DNA from: a virus
Direction: 5' to 3' (one strand)
DNA: 20,136 bases
IMG/VR virus record: IMGVR_UViG_3300020131_000100
Coordinates: 1-20,136 of that record
Below are positions 7,394-15,251 of this stretch, piece after piece. Both the position numbers and the translations under genes were made by a program. Below the pieces are notes generated by a model. It saw only the letters and a program-made list of their open reading frames with translations, was not told where the DNA came from and made no database searches. Position 1 is the first letter of the stretch. The number at the start of each line of letters is the position of its first letter.

Positions 7394-10300
7394 GCCATCA
7401 CCGCCTTTCTCTTGCCCATCACGAACGACAAGTGCTGCAGCATGTCGCGGATGTCCTCCGACAGTCCTCCCTGCCCGGTCGCGACGGCACCGACGAGCCG
7501 GTCGATCGCTGCGGTCTGCCGATCCATTGCCGCGCTTTGGCGTTCCAGAGCCGCCGCGACATCCTTACTGTTACGGCCGGACCGGTACTCGCTGGCCTCG
7601 GACGCCCTCAGCACGGCCTCGCCGCGGTGGAGCTCGGCACGGTATCCATCAAACGGTACGTAATCAAGCCCGCTTGCATGCGAGCCGTGCAGACGCATGT
7701 ACTCAGCCGACTGCAGCATCGACGCGCGAATGTCGTCAATCGTCGCCGTGCCCATATCGAGCTTTGCCGACCAGTAGGACAGGCCGCCGGCGTCGCTATG
7801 CCGATTGAACAGCTCGCCATACAGCGACTCGACGGCCGCCTTGCTGGCCGCCGATATCGATTCATTGATCGACTGCGATGCCGTCGGGTTCCGGCCGGCG
7901 TCGAACAACGCTTGTACGTTGGCCCAGTAGTCCATCGAGTGCGCGCCGAAATTCAGCGCGCCCGATCCGGATGCCTGCGCCGTTCGTTGCGCCACCTCCA
8001 GCTTGGCACCGAAGTCGTTGACGCCCTGGATCAGGTAATACGCATCCATGCCGTACTGGGCACCGTACTGACGTACCTGCTGCAGGCTGGAATTCCCAGC
8101 GGTGTTGCCAACGCCGGTCAAGCCAGCCGTTGCGCGATCGACCGCGAGATAGCTCTCGATCGCCTGGCGCAAACTCATGAAGTTCTGATTCAGGTCCAGG
8201 ATGCCGGCGACGGACCGCTCGAGCAGCGCCAGCTCGCTACGTGCCATGTCCGCCTGTGCGGCGGCTGCCTGTGCCGCACTCTCAATCGCCGCCGTCACGG
8301 CGTCGTAGTCGCGAACGTAGGCCTCCGAGCTCGCGTTGATGACCTGGGACGCCTCCAGGAACTCTTGCGCCACCGCCTGTAGCTGTCCTTGCGCGTTCGG
8401 ATCCCCGGCCAGCGCCATCGCATACGTCTTGTCGAAGCGCCCCTTGAGCTCCTGATACTTCAGGATCGGCGACAGCGGCGACAAGGCACCAGTCCGCAGC
8501 GAGTCGTTGAACGATCTCAGCGATCGCGCGAACTCATCGAGCCGCTGGGCACGGTCCCGCAGGAGGTCGCGCTCGCGAATGTAGGCTTCCTCGACATCAC
8601 GAAGTGCCTCTTCCCGGCTTCGGCGGGCCTGCTCTTGAGCAGCCTCCAGAACCTCTTGTGCGACCCGCTGCGCTTGCTGCTGCGCCTCCTGTTGGGCGCG
8701 GGCTGTCTCTTCTGCCTGGCGTCGTGCGCTGTCGATCGCTTCGTCTGCTGCTTTCTTGGCGTAGTCCGCGACCTGGGCAAACGCGCTCGCAACGCCCATC
8801 ATCGTGGCGTACGCCTTGGCTCCCTCCTCGGTGAGGACCGCGCCGCTCCTGACCAGTTCGTCGACTGCGGCCCGGAATTGCTCCTTGGTCGTGATGTTGG
8901 TATAGCCGACGGCCTTCAATTGATCCTGAACGGAACGCGACAGTGCATCCATCCGCTCCTGTTCCGAGTAGAAGTTCTGGATGTACGCCTGCATGCCGGC
9001 TGTCAGGTTTTGCACCCCGCCCGAGAACTTGAGAAGTGCAGCTGCCGCATCGAAGCTCAAATCGCGCAGCGAGGCCAGCGGCAATGCCGAGATCGCGTCG
9101 CGGAACTGATTGACCGCCGCGATCTGCGCGCCGATGCCAGCGAGCAAGCTGGAAGCCTCTTCCTCGGTCAATTTCTCGGCATCGACGCTGCGCAGTTGCT
9201 CGGCGATCGACTTCGGGATGTCGGTCGCGGCCTGCAGCGCCTGCACGGTTGCCTGCTTGAGGTCGGCCATGAAGTTGATCACAGCCGTTTTTGCGTCCGG
9301 AGACTGCGTACTCGCTTTCTCGAACAACGTCCCGGCATAATTGTCGCCACGGCCGGATTCGCCGAAGGTCACGCCGGTGGACAGCGTACCGCCCGAGAAC
9401 ACGCCGCCGCGCCCCTTGTCGCTCGTTTCGAGGCCAGCCTGAAATCCCGTCAGCGTCGCACTCGATCCGAGGCCTTTGAGATACGCATTGATCGTATCGA
9501 CGGCGCCGGCGATTGCCCCCTTCACCTCATCCTTCGCGATCTCGCCGCCGCTCGGTCCTTCTAGGAAGTTGACACCGGGAGCGGCACCAGCGACGGCCGA
9601 TCCGCGGCGATTGTTGTACAGCGTCTGATTGTCGAACTTATAGCCATACTGCGCCCCGCCGCGCTCCTCACCACCGAATTTCTTGTCGACCCACGACCCG
9701 ATCTTGTTGCCGACGAATGCCCCGATCGGCCCGCCGAAATACTGTCCGATCGCGGTACCGGCCGCCTGCCCCCAATTACCATCCTTGGCGGCCTTCAACG
9801 CGTTGATGTAGCTCATGGCGGCGCCGATGCCGTTGGCGGCTTCGCCAATCGACGCAGCATTTGATCCAAGCACGTTCCCGATGTCCTTGAACACCTGGAT
9901 GTCGCTGTTCATGAACCAGTTGGCCATGTTGGCGGTCGTCGATGTCACGGAACCACCAAAGTCGGTCAGCCAATCCAGGCTCGGCATGCCGCCCATACCA
10001 CTCATGCCGCCGGATCCCGACGCCGCCTGGGCAATTCCATTGAAACCAAATGAGCCGGATGTGGTCGCGACCAAGCGCATGACGAACGGCCGCGCGAGCA
10101 TGTCGTAGATAGCGTCGATCACGTTCAGCTTGAACTTGTCCCGCAGCGATCGCAGGTGATCGTCCCAAGCGTCGCCATTCGAACTCAATGCCGCGCGCCA
10201 TGTATCGCGGAAATCCCCCTCGATGCTCCTTACCGTGTCCTTCCAGACCGACTCAGTCTTGCGCGCCTCGCGTTCGAGCGTGCGGCCGAGCTCGGCCGCC

Positions 10301-12132
10301 TGGCGCTTCAATCCCAGATTGCCGGATTCCTCGGCGATTTCCTTGAGCTGGTCGGCGAACTTCTGCAGCTGCGGTAGTGCCTTGTCGCGGATCTCATCGG
10401 CCATGCCGGCAGCGTTGAACTTGGCGACGATGCCGCCGTCCGCCTCGGCGATCGAATGCACACGTTCAATCTCGATGCCGAGCTGTGTGAACGCCTCCTC
10501 GAAGCGCGCCTTGGTCTCGTTGAACTGCGCCTCGGACAGGCCGCTTTGATAGAGCTCAGTCAAGGCGTCGACGAGCTCTTGATTGCCGTCGAGCAGCGCG
10601 CGCTTCATCGTCGCCGCGTACTTCGCCTGGAACTCGGCGACGTAGGCGTCGCTCAACTGGCCGCGCTTCTTCAAGCCGTCAGCCTCGATCTGGATGATCT
10701 GCTGCTGCAGCTGCGTTTCCAACGTTGCACGACGCTCGGCGATCTGCTCCTCCAGTACCCGCAGCTTGTTCGCGATATCGTTGCGCTCTGCAACGTATTT
10801 CGCAACGTCATCGGTTTTGCCTTGCTTCGAAGCGGCGGCGATTTCCTGCTTGCGTAGCTCGTCCTGCTTCTGCAGGGCCTCGCGTTCGAGCTGGTACCGC
10901 TGTTCCAGATACTGGCGGTCGCCGACGAGTCCGCGGTTGTACTGCGACTGCAGGATGTCCAGGTGCGTCTTGAGGTTGTTCTCGGCGATCCGGTAGGCGC
11001 CTTCGAGCTTGGCGATGCCGGCGCGATAGGCTTCGTCCTGGGCGCCGACATCCGGCATCGACAGGTTGAGCGGCGCCGGTCGCAAACGGCGGTCGTTCTG
11101 GTCCTCGTACGCACCGTTCGCAGCGCCCTCGAGCGCACGAAGTGCCTGCATCGCCTGCATCGCCTTTTTTTTGCGTTCGAGCGCGGCCAACTCTTTGCTG
11201 TTGTCGCCCCCGAAAAGCGCGAACGGGTTCGTGCTGGTGCGCAGGTTCTCGATGTCGCGATCGATCTCGCGAATCATGTCGCCGTAACTTTGACCCATGG
11301 CACGGCCGACCGTGGTCGAACCTGCGGACATGGCCGCTTCCCAGAAGCCCATCCCGGCCTTACGCCCCTGAATGAAGCGCTCGATCAGGTCATTGATCGG
11401 CGGCAGCAGATCCGCGACGATCGCGTTGCGCGCGCCGTGTGCAGATGTCTGCAGGCGGTCAAGCTGGTCGTTGAAGTCCGCGGCAGCTTTGAGCGCCTCG
11501 TCCTCCAGGACCGCACCGAGGGCATGCGCCTCTTCGCGCAGGTCCTTGATGCCGACGCTGCCTTGGTTCAGGAAGCCGACCAGCTCCGCGCCGTTCTTGC
11601 CGAATAGCTTGATTGCAAGGGCCGTCTTGGTCGCGTCGTCCGGCATGCGGGCAAATACGTCGGCGACATCTTCGAGCACGGCGCCGGCGGTGCGCATGAG
11701 TCCGTTGTTGTCCTTCACGGCGATGCCCAGCGCCTTGAACACGGCCGCCTGCTCTTTGCCGCCGCTGATCGATTCGAGCATCGTCACCTGCAGCTTTTTC
11801 AGGCTGCCAGCCATGTCGTCGGTTTGGACGCCGGACAGCTTGCCGGCGTAGGCGTACTCCTGCAGGGCGCGGGAGCTGATCGACAGTTTCTTCGATAGCT
11901 CGTCGACCGCGTCCATCGCATCAGCGGCGCCACGGATCATCTGGTGGAACGTGATCGGACCGAGCGCCGCCGCCATGCCGACCAAACCGGCCTTCGCGAT
12001 GCCAGCGGCGGACTCGATCCGACGCGAGCCATCCTCGACGGCCTTCGCGCCGGAGGCCATGTCGCCGCGCAGAGCGGCAACATCGGCCGCCATGTCGACG
12101 ACGAGCTTGCCTACTTTCTTCGTGAAAGCCAT
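7390..12132 (-). CDS. Tail tape measure protein
   Basis: At 1580 residues this is by far the largest protein, as expected for the tape measure that sets tail length and passes into the cell during DNA injection. The N-terminus (about 1-120) has the typical helical start, with an AAGIAKAGLVGMAAALG hydrophobic stretch. Coiled coils run about 384-481 and 1122-1205. A Gly/Ala-rich hydrophobic region lies at about 690-830, ending in GNKIGSWVDKKFGG, a pattern common in tape measures. Near the C-terminus (about 1420-1480) is a DUF4214-like segment with LYGELFNRHSDAGGLSYW and SAEYMRLHG, then GLDYVPFDGYRAELHRGE, a known tape-measure end motif. By the usual rule of about 0.15 nm per residue the tail would be near 240 nm (inference). 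It is preceded by the chaperone frameshift region, as in lambda. Confidence 0.93.
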   Translation of the reverse strand: MAFTKKVGKLVVDMAADVAALRGDMASGAKAVEDGSRRIESAAGIAKAGLVGMAAALGPITFHQMIRGAADAMDAVDELSKKLSISSRALQEYAYAGKLSGVQTDDMAGSLKKLQVTMLESISGGKEQAAVFKALGIAVKDNNGLMRTAGAVLEDVADVFARMPDDATKTALAIKLFGKNGAELVGFLNQGSVGIKDLREEAHALGAVLEDEALKAAADFNDQLDRLQTSAHGARNAIVADLLPPINDLIERFIQGRKAGMGFWEAAMSAGSTTVGRAMGQSYGDMIREIDRDIENLRTSTNPFALFGGDNSKELAALERKKKAMQAMQALRALEGAANGAYEDQNDRRLRPAPLNLSMPDVGAQDEAYRAGIAKLEGAYRIAENNLKTHLDILQSQYNRGLVGDRQYLEQRYQLEREALQKQDELRKQEIAAASKQGKTDDVAKYVAERNDIANKLRVLEEQIAERRATLETQLQQQIIQIEADGLKKRGQLSDAYVAEFQAKYAATMKRALLDGNQELVDALTELYQSGLSEAQFNETKARFEEAFTQLGIEIERVHSIAEADGGIVAKFNAAGMADEIRDKALPQLQKFADQLKEIAEESGNLGLKRQAAELGRTLEREARKTESVWKDTVRSIEGDFRDTWRAALSSNGDAWDDHLRSLRDKFKLNVIDAIYDMLARPFVMRLVATTSGSFGFNGIAQAASGSGGMSGMGGMPSLDWLTDFGGSVTSTTANMANWFMNSDIQVFKDIGNVLGSNAASIGEAANGIGAAMSYINALKAAKDGNWGQAAGTAIGQYFGGPIGAFVGNKIGSWVDKKFGGEERGGAQYGYKFDNQTLYNNRRGSAVAGAAPGVNFLEGPSGGEIAKDEVKGAIAGAVDTINAYLKGLGSSATLTGFQAGLETSDKGRGGVFSGGTLSTGVTFGESGRGDNYAGTLFEKASTQSPDAKTAVINFMADLKQATVQALQAATDIPKSIAEQLRSVDAEKLTEEEASSLLAGIGAQIAAVNQFRDAISALPLASLRDLSFDAAAALLKFSGGVQNLTAGMQAYIQNFYSEQERMDALSRSVQDQLKAVGYTNITTKEQFRAAVDELVRSGAVLTEEGAKAYATMMGVASAFAQVADYAKKAADEAIDSARRQAEETARAQQEAQQQAQRVAQEVLEAAQEQARRSREEALRDVEEAYIRERDLLRDRAQRLDEFARSLRSFNDSLRTGALSPLSPILKYQELKGRFDKTYAMALAGDPNAQGQLQAVAQEFLEASQVINASSEAYVRDYDAVTAAIESAAQAAAAQADMARSELALLERSVAGILDLNQNFMSLRQAIESYLAVDRATAGLTGVGNTAGNSSLQQVRQYGAQYGMDAYYLIQGVNDFGAKLEVAQRTAQASGSGALNFGAHSMDYWANVQALFDAGRNPTASQSINESISAASKAAVESLYGELFNRHSDAGGLSYWSAKLDMGTATIDDIRASMLQSAEYMRLHGSHASGLDYVPFDGYRAELHRGEAVLRASEASEYRSGRNSKDVAAALERQSAAMDRQTAAIDRLVGAVATGQGGLSEDIRDMLQHLSFVMGKRKAVMA

Positions 12133-12150
12133 GTTGCGGGTCCCCGTTGA

Positions 12151-12911
12151 TTACCGTTCTTTCCGGTCGTTGAGCACTTCCTTGGCGGCCATTTCCATGA
12201 CCTGGACACCGCGGAAGATCTCGGGCCAATCCTTGATGCGAATGCCGAGCCCGAGACGGATCTCGCGGAACGATTCGTACCTCAAGCCCTCGTAGAACGC
12301 GCCGACCATGCCGACGACGCGATGCCATTGCGTGCTCATGGCGAGGAAGACCTGCACGGTCGGCCAGTTTTCCGGCCAGATTTCGAACTGCTCTTCGTCT
12401 TCGTCCTCACCATTGGCATCGAGCCAGGCGTCCGCCTCCTCGTCCGAGACGCCAAATAGCGCGAGGTCTTCCTCGATCTCTGGTCCTTCGTGGCGATCGC
12501 CGCGCGCCCAGAAACGCGCGGCCTCCTTCAGTTTTTTGCCTTTGCTCCGTGCTCCAGCTGGGCGATCGCACGATTGACGGCGGCAATGAACGCCGCGCCA
12601 CTGGGCGCGCGCACGGCCGCACGCAACGTCTCGCGGGTGTACGGGAGCGGTTCCTTGTTCTCGTCGACGACATCCTTCCAGCCGACCATGACCTTCATAG
12701 TGCGGGTCAGGTATTGTTCAAGCCAGTCGACGCTGCCGTCGTTCTCCGCTTGCGCTTCGATTTCCTTGTCGAGCGCATCCTTTTCGTCGCCGTTCAGGCG
12801 CTTGAAGACACCCATAAATTCGTACTTGCGCGTGCTACCGCCAGACGCCGGCATTTCGACCGACACCGGCCATTCGATTTCGTCGGGAGCGGTTTTGCGG
12901 ATGATGAACAT
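12151..12911 (-). CDS. Tail assembly chaperone -1 frameshift product (gpGT-like, DUF1799-like extension)
   Basis: The predicted 253-residue fusion joins the 127-residue chaperone to a 126-residue extension by a -1 slip at AAAAAAC (12531-12537). The extension reads from CTG at 12531 to TAA at 12151 and contains IWPENWPTVQVFLAMS, the WP-rich motif of the DUF1799-like tail chaperone tail, followed by helical sequence ending LNDRKER. From the slip site to codon 12357 there is no ATG, GTG or TTG in this frame, so most of the extension cannot be made from its own usual start codon. In lambda the equivalent gpGT binds the tape measure and recruits tail tube subunits, and a small share of ribosomes shift. 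The order chaperone, extension, tape measure is the same here. Confidence 0.85.
12499..12537 (-). promoter_or_regulatory. Programmed -1 ribosomal frameshift signal
   Basis: On the minus strand the heptamer A AAA AAC (12537 to 12531) is in phase with the chaperone frame (GCA AAA AAC TGA). An eight-base spacer follows, then a perfect all-GC 8-bp stem: GCCGCGCG (12522-12515) pairs with CGCGCGGC (12506-12499) around loop TTTCTGGG. Zero-frame translation stops at TGA 12528-12530. This is the textbook arrangement of slippery site, spacer and stimulating hairpin. Confidence 0.85.
12528..12911 (-). CDS. Tail assembly chaperone, zero-frame product (gpG-like)
   Basis: This 127-residue protein starts MFIIRKTAPDEIEWPVSVEM and ends EHGAKAKN. 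Its size, location just before the tape measure, and the frameshift at its last codons match the gpG-type tail assembly chaperone of lambda-like phages, which coats the tape measure during tail assembly and is absent from the mature virion. The N-terminal half looks beta-rich (YEFMGVFKRLNGDEKDALD) and the rest helical. The ATG at 12909-12911 has GGAAG seven bases upstream. That ribosome binding site lies beside and partly within one arm of an inverted repeat (12921-12971), which may limit initiation. It follows the tail tube gene after 118 bases. Confidence 0.88.
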   Translation of the reverse strand: MFIIRKTAPDEIEWPVSVEMPASGGSTRKYEFMGVFKRLNGDEKDALDKEIEAQAENDGSVDWLEQYLTRTMKVMVGWKDVVDENKEPLPYTRETLRAAVRAPSGAAFIAAVNRAIAQLEHGAKAKN

Positions 12912-12920
12912 GTGGTACTT

Positions 12921-12971
12921 CCTTTCGCGGGGAGGTAATGCCCGTGCCCAGCCCGCCCGCCCCGCGAAGGG
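12921..12971 (-). repeat. Inverted repeat over the chaperone ribosome binding site
   Basis: The arms at 12921-12932 and 12960-12971 pair over 12 positions, with one G-T wobble and nine consecutive perfect pairs (TTCGCGGGG / CCCCGCGAA), around a 27-base GC-rich loop. On the minus strand the second arm ends in GAAAGG, overlapping the ribosome binding region of the chaperone gene. It has no T-tract, so it is not a standard terminator. Between this repeat and the tail tube stop I see only a weaker 5-bp repeat (GCAAG / CTTGC). Confidence 0.6.
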
Positions 12972-13029
12972 CGAGGCGAGCCGGGTCGGTGCAAGTTGAG
13001 GGCTTGCGCCCGGGTATGTGACGCTTCGG

Positions 13030-14190
13030 TTACAGGAACGCGATCACGAGTTCGTCGTTGCCGGAGGTCGGCAGAAGCGTCAAGTTCGTCTTCAGCATCT
13101 GGATGCCGTCCATGTCTTCGTAGGCCGGCTCGGTCAGCTGGATCTGCGGCGCGTCGATCTTGACCTTGTTGCCGGCCGCCGTGCCGTGCGTGACCGAGAA
13201 GTGACCGAGCGTCACGTTCTTGATCGCCGTCCACCAGTCCTTGTTCGCAACTAGCGTCGCTTCCTGCGTGATCGAACCGGACGGCTTGCTGTCGGTGATC
13301 AGCACGGTTTCAGAGCCACCCGGCAGCGAGCGGAACACGACCTGGTTACCGAGATCGAACGAAAAGTCGGACATGACTGCGCTGCTGTAGCCGGACACCA
13401 TCAGGCCGGTCGTGTTGACGTTGTTGACCGCCAGCGGCTTCTTCCAGGCCGTGAGCGTGACGCTCGGCGATGCGGCATCGGCTACCGCCACGAACAGGCC
13501 GGTAAAGTTGAAGCGGAAGGTAGGAATCCGCTTGTATGGCAAACTCGTGACTACATTGCCACGGGCGCCGACGAGCTTGTGCAAGACGCCGTCGTAGTTG
13601 ACGTAGTGCGTGATCGACTCGATCGAGTCGGTAATGCGACGGTAGATTACCTGGGCGTCGATCGAATAGGTCGTCGTCGCGTCGGGCGGCGTGGTCCAGT
13701 CGAGCCAGACCGTCGCGACCTTGGTCGTGCCGTTGTAGGACTTGATCAAGCGCGATTGACCGCTGCCAGTGCCGCCTGTCGTCCGGATCGTCATGCCTGC
13801 ATAGGCATCGTCGACGGCCGATCCAGTGTTCGCCAAGGTGATCGTCGCAGTCGCACCGGCTTGCGCAGTGCCGGTATGCGCGGCGGCGAGGATCGTTTCT
13901 GACATCGCGCAGGCGCGCAGCAACGGACCGACCGCAGGCGCAGTGCCGGCGGTCCCGGATCCGGCAACCTCAACCTCAAAGGACACCTCGCAATAGCAAG
14001 CCGCGAGGACCTGTTCGTCGTTGCCAAAGTACGGCTTGATGCTTTCTCGCGGCACCAGCTCGGACTTCAATGGATTGATGTCAAGATTCATCACCCGGAT
14101 CGCGTTGGCGCTACCGGTCGGCGTCGGGTCAGTGCCATAAATGGCCTCGATCTTCGACAGGATCGAGCGTTTGCGTGTGCGAAGAGGCAT
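13030..14190 (-). CDS. Major tail tube protein with inserted surface module
   Basis: The product has 386 residues. The ends form a tail tube fold: the N-terminus has RKRSILSKIEAIYGTDPTPTG and NPLKSELVPRESIKPYFG, a recurrent start of siphophage tail tube proteins, and the C-terminus ends TLLPTSGNDELVIAFL. A Gly/Thr-rich segment at about residues 107-178 (TAQAGATATITLA, GSGQSRLIKSYNG, TTPPDATTTYSI) is a separate beta module that seems inserted between tube strands and probably decorates the outside. The protein would polymerise into hexameric rings around the tape measure. The AAGGAG ribosome binding site is clear, and the position before the chaperone gene matches lambda gpV. The family call for the tube is strong, but the exact insertion borders are estimated. 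Confidence 0.85.
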   Translation of the reverse strand: MPLRTRKRSILSKIEAIYGTDPTPTGSANAIRVMNLDINPLKSELVPRESIKPYFGNDEQVLAACYCEVSFEVEVAGSGTAGTAPAVGPLLRACAMSETILAAAHTGTAQAGATATITLANTGSAVDDAYAGMTIRTTGGTGSGQSRLIKSYNGTTKVATVWLDWTTPPDATTTYSIDAQVIYRRITDSIESITHYVNYDGVLHKLVGARGNVVTSLPYKRIPTFRFNFTGLFVAVADAASPSVTLTAWKKPLAVNNVNTTGLMVSGYSSAVMSDFSFDLGNQVVFRSLPGGSETVLITDSKPSGSITQEATLVANKDWWTAIKNVTLGHFSVTHGTAAGNKVKIDAPQIQLTEPAYEDMDGIQMLKTNLTLLPTSGNDELVIAFL

Positions 14191-14226
14191 GTTTTCTTAC
14201 TCCTTGAAGTGGGCGTCAGGGACCGA

Positions 14227-14409
14227 TTACTTCTTCGGTGCTGCCGGTTGTTGATCCTGATTTGCGGGCTTGGCAACTGCCTTGACCGCGTCTTCCTTGG
14301 CCGCCTCAACTTCGTGGGCGTCCGCCTTTTCCTTGGTCCGATGAACCAGCTGACGTACGCCATCGTCGGTAATCAGATAGCTGCCGCCGGCGCCGTGGGT
14401 ATCACTCAT
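14227..14409 (-). CDS. Small hypothetical protein between tail terminator and tail tube genes
   Basis: This 60-residue protein starts MSDTHGAGGSYLITDDG and ends PAAPKK. It has a short ordered-looking N-terminus (SYLITDDGVRQLVHRTKEKAD) and an Ala/Lys/Glu-rich tail that is probably disordered. I do not recognise a function. The ATG at 14407-14409 was chosen because GGAG lies seven bases upstream; an in-frame ATG at 14419-14421 is possible but has a poorer site, and the longer frame crosses a terminator hairpin. Small proteins at this place, between the tail-completion gene and the tube gene, are common in siphophages of Burkholderiales, and some are tail assembly accessories. That role is inference only. 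The stop is 36 bases before the tube gene. Confidence 0.65.
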   Translation of the reverse strand: MSDTHGAGGSYLITDDGVRQLVHRTKEKADAHEVEAAKEDAVKAVAKPANQDQQPAAPKK

Positions 14410-14435
14410 GGGCGTCTCCATAAAACAGAAGGTTG

Positions 14436-14462
14436 AAAAGAAAGAAGCGCCGGCGGCGCTTC
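14436..14462 (-). terminator. Rho-independent terminator within the late operon
   Basis: On the minus strand a perfect 8-bp stem (GAAGCGCC / GGCGCTTC) with a three-base loop is followed by TTTCTTTT. It lies 14 bases after the tail-terminator gene stop and before the 60-residue gene, whose ribosome binding site is downstream of the T-tract. Confidence 0.75.
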
Positions 14463-14476
14463 GGGGAACTGCAGAT

Positions 14477-14893
14477 CTACGCGGACAGACTGCTTTCACT
14501 GCGCCGGTAATGGATGAGATAGTGCGTCGTCACCACGCAAGCGCGACCGTTGGTGTACTTCGGTTCATCGGTATTGCCCTGCTGGATATCGATGATGGCG
14601 CCGTGCGTGTATGCCATGACAATGGGATGCGCAACTTCCATCACCGCATCAGCCGCCGCATCAGGTGCATCGTCATGCGTCACGACGCTCAACAGAATCT
14701 CGACAAAACAATCGGTCGCGCCTAAGACCTGATCGCGCAATTCTTCCGCGCCGCGATGCACGACGAGCGTGTCGCCATCCTCGGCGCTGATCGCAGCCTT
14801 CAGCGAGCGCTCGGTCTTGGCGTTGATCGCGACCAGCGCAGGCGTCTGCAAGTCCAGAATCTGCTTAACGAACGTTTCACGCAGAGTCGTCAT
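14477..14893 (-). CDS. Tail terminator / tail completion protein (candidate, gpU-like)
   Basis: This 138-residue protein starts MTTLRETFVKQILDLQTPAL. The N-terminal helix is followed by alternating strands (FVEILLSVVTHDD, HPIVMAYTHGAII, GRACVVTTHYLIHYRR), giving the alpha/beta pattern and size of lambda gpU-like tail terminators, which form a ring that stops tube growth and binds the head. Synteny agrees: it lies between the head-tail joining candidate and the tail tube region. Its start overlaps the upstream stop as ATGA (14890-14893). It is followed by a clear terminator hairpin. The family call rests on length, pattern and position rather than a diagnostic motif. Confidence 0.7.
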   Translation of the reverse strand: MTTLRETFVKQILDLQTPALVAINAKTERSLKAAISAEDGDTLVVHRGAEELRDQVLGATDCFVEILLSVVTHDDAPDAAADAVMEVAHPIVMAYTHGAIIDIQQGNTDEPKYTNGRACVVTTHYLIHYRRSESSLSA

Positions 14894-15216
14894 GGGGATA
14901 CTTTCTCAAGGGATGCCACAGTAAAGAATCCGTCTCCCTTCGCGGCCGGCGTGGCGCGAACCCTGTACGTCTCCGCCACGCTGGCCCCCGGCTCCTTGAC
15001 GGATACTTGATTGCCACGCTGTAGCGTTACGTCTTTCGACTGGTACTCGATCGTGAAGTCGGTCGTATGAACCATGCCGTCGAGGACGATTTCTGCCGGG
15101 CGCACGAAGCCGGCCATGAATATGACCGCAGCGCCTGCTGGCGGCTGGTACGTCACCTCGGCTAGCATGCCGGAGGTCTTGAACGCCTGAAAGAAGACGG
15201 AGGAATCGAATGTCAT
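14890..15216 (-). CDS. Head-tail joining / head completion protein (candidate)
   Basis: This protein has 108 residues from MTFDSSVFFQAFKTSG, or 111 if the GTG at 15223-15225 is used. It is a beta-rich protein with YQPPAGAAVIFMAGFVRPAE, DFTIEYQSKDVTLQRGNQVSV and a final FFTVASLEKVSP strand. Small barrel-like proteins of this kind in this place are head-completion or stopper proteins such as lambda gpFII, which bind the connector after packaging and form the docking site for the tail. The ATG at 15214-15216 is preferred because GGTGG lies upstream, although part of that site falls at the base of a 10-bp hairpin. Its stop overlaps the next start as ATGA, pointing to coupled synthesis with the tail terminator candidate. 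Confidence 0.65.
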   Translation of the reverse strand: MTFDSSVFFQAFKTSGMLAEVTYQPPAGAAVIFMAGFVRPAEIVLDGMVHTTDFTIEYQSKDVTLQRGNQVSVKEPGASVAETYRVRATPAAKGDGFFTVASLEKVSP

Positions 15217-15223
15217 CGAGGCC

Positions 15224-15247
15224 ACCGGGCGGGTTACCCCGCCCGGT
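15224..15247 (-). promoter_or_regulatory. Strong GC-rich hairpin before the head-tail joining gene
   Basis: A perfect 10-bp stem (ACCGGGCGGG / CCCGCCCGGT) with a four-base loop fills the gap between the decoration gene stop (15252) and the next start (15216). There is no T-tract after it. Its downstream arm ends in GGT, part of the GGTGG that would serve as ribosome binding site. Confidence 0.65.
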
Positions 15248-15251
15248 CCGG

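Noticed and set aside
4951-9564. Long plus-strand open frames opposite the tail genes (for example 4951-5883, 5954-6952, 7255-8382 and 8389-9564)
   Set aside because: They lie opposite well-supported tail genes, have Arg/Gln/His-rich shadow composition and no recognisable domains. High GC at third codon positions makes such antisense frames common.
11165-11172. Run of eight T (A8 on the coding strand) inside the tape measure gene
   Set aside because: It encodes consecutive Lys in a helical region. Slippage is conceivable, but no alternative frame of interest follows.
12151-12357. A separate 68-residue gene starting at GTG 12357
   Set aside because: The frame continues upstream to the slippery site with conserved-looking WP-rich sequence and no start codon, so it is better explained as the end of the frameshift product.
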